Below, piece by piece: positions 60,790-61,149 of a DNA stretch of 61,149 bases. The translations under genes were made by a program, and so were the position numbers. How positions within the stretch are numbered: the first letter of the stretch is position 1; each line of letters begins with the position of its first letter. A model generated the notes under the pieces. It saw only the letters and a program-made list of their open reading frames with translations. It was not told the origin of the DNA and did no database searches. This DNA comes from an uncultured Bacteroidales bacterium (GTDB taxonomy: Bacteria; Bacteroidota; Bacteroidia; Bacteroidales; Paludibacteraceae): positions 1 through 61,149 of the forward strand of contig CALFTM010000007.1 in assembly GCA_937916355.1 (NCBI GenBank). Direction: 5' to 3'.

Positions 60790-60822
60790 TAGTGGGGTAT
60801 ATATACTAATTGGTATAATTGA

Positions 60823-60969
60823 GCTTCCTATAAGTTAGATGGGACATATACCAACTATAAAGGTTATGATGTAGAGATTATTAAAAATTTTGAACCTGCG
60901 GAGTATCAAGAAGCAATACAAGAAAGGCGGTGTATGGCTTCCCCGCAAGGAATGCGGCAGCAGGATTGA
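60823..60969 (+). pseudogene. Possible gene remnant without a start codon
   Basis: A 48-codon open frame bounded by stops reads KLDGTYTNYKGYDVEIIKNF, then EPAEYQEAIQERR. Its amino-acid composition is unlike random AT-rich frames. No ATG, GTG or TTG occurs at a sensible place, and no domain is recognised. It could be a decayed gene fragment or chance. Confidence 0.25.
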
Positions 60970-61053
60970 TGAATAATAATCTCCCTATAATTTTTTAATA
61001 GTCAATAACTAAATTAAAAAGAATAATCCTCACCTAAGACATCCCAAGAAAGT

Positions 61054-61084
61054 TTCAGAGAGTGTTATAATACTACTCTCTGAA
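61054..61084 (+). terminator. Possible terminator hairpin downstream of the miaA-M23 unit
   Basis: TTCAGAGAGT (61054-61063) and ACTCTCTGAA (61075-61084) are perfect reverse complements. The following U tract is poor (GTTTGTATT), so termination would be weak. Confidence 0.35.
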
Positions 61085-61127
61085 GTTTGTATTCTACAAT
61101 AAATTGAGAGATATTTCAAAATTTCTT

Positions 61128-61135
61128 TATCTTTG
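61128..61135 (+). promoter_or_regulatory. -7 box of a promoter reading off the right end
   Basis: TATCTTTG fits TAnnTTTG, 14 bases before the window ends. The gene it serves is not in view. Confidence 0.5.
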
Positions 61136-61149
61136 TGAAAACTTAAATA

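Larger units (their letters stand above)
60790..61149 (+). other. Right-end noncoding stretch
   Basis: This 360-base region has no complete gene. It holds a start-less open frame at 60823-60969, a small CCGC/GCGG hairpin inside that frame, a 10-bp inverted repeat at 61054-61084 and a promoter box at 61128-61135 reading out of the window. Confidence 0.5.

Overview
The window looks like chromosomal DNA of an AT-rich member of the Bacteroidota, most likely order Bacteroidales. Three signs support this. Many genes are preceded by the Bacteroidota sigma-A type -7 box TAnnTTTG, often with TTTG near -33. Shine-Dalgarno sequences are mostly absent. Type IX secretion (T9SS) is represented both by a machinery gene (a PorE-like OmpA protein) and by cargo with C-terminal sorting domains. 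No rRNA, tRNA, CRISPR array, insertion sequence, integrase or phage gene was recognised.

Layout. 1-475: the start of a leftward exported-protein gene behind a 260-nt leader that contains an intrinsic terminator. 475-6696 (minus): a large CotH/lamin-tail T9SS cargo protein, a HAD hydrolase and a GH3-type acyl-acid-amido synthetase. 6871-9889 (plus): a SlyD-like FKBP isomerase with a Cys/His tail, chorismate synthase, and a secreted Hint-domain protein. 9978-16261: serine hydroxymethyltransferase (minus), ClpB (plus) and the PorE-like protein (minus). 16524-28491 (plus): a three-gene unit of a small beta-barrel resembling TraO, a lipoprotein and a 3,491-residue repeat protein. 28623-34507 (plus): a compact run of thioredoxin lipoprotein, rmlA, rmlC, rmlD, cysS, a membrane protein and a Cof-type HAD phosphatase. 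34591-37209 (minus): alaS. 37610-44143 (plus): M23 peptidase, MerR-type regulator, TRIC-type channel, PorT-like barrel, lepA and a TPR protein. 44225-48283 (plus): two polysaccharide-degrading enzymes, a GH9 and a clan GH-A enzyme with CBM6 and a T9SS tail. 48386-56053 (minus): transketolase, two paired cell-envelope proteins, nitroreductase, a small membrane protein, GT2 glycosyltransferase, DUF4199 protein, hemolysin III protein and an AlkD-like HEAT protein. 56327-58451 (plus): three tandem paralogous barrel proteins. 58612-60789 (plus): miaA and an M23 lipoprotein, then a noncoding tail with a possible gene remnant and a promoter reading out of the window.

How the genes fit together. Housekeeping genes (aroC, glyA, clpB, cysS, alaS, lepA, tkt, miaA) are interleaved with cell-envelope genes. 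The PorE-like protein would serve the T9SS that exports the CotH protein, the giant protein and the GH-A/CBM6 enzyme. With the GH9 enzyme, the last suggests plant beta-glucan or xylan use. The rml genes make dTDP-rhamnose, probably for surface polysaccharide, and the GT2 enzyme may feed glycan or lipid-linked sugar synthesis. The most unusual units are the barrel/lipoprotein/giant cluster at 16.5-28.5 kb, the stand-alone secreted Hint protein at 8.7 kb, the leader with a terminator inside a small ORF at 68-343, and a chain of hairpins at 46.0-46.2 kb.
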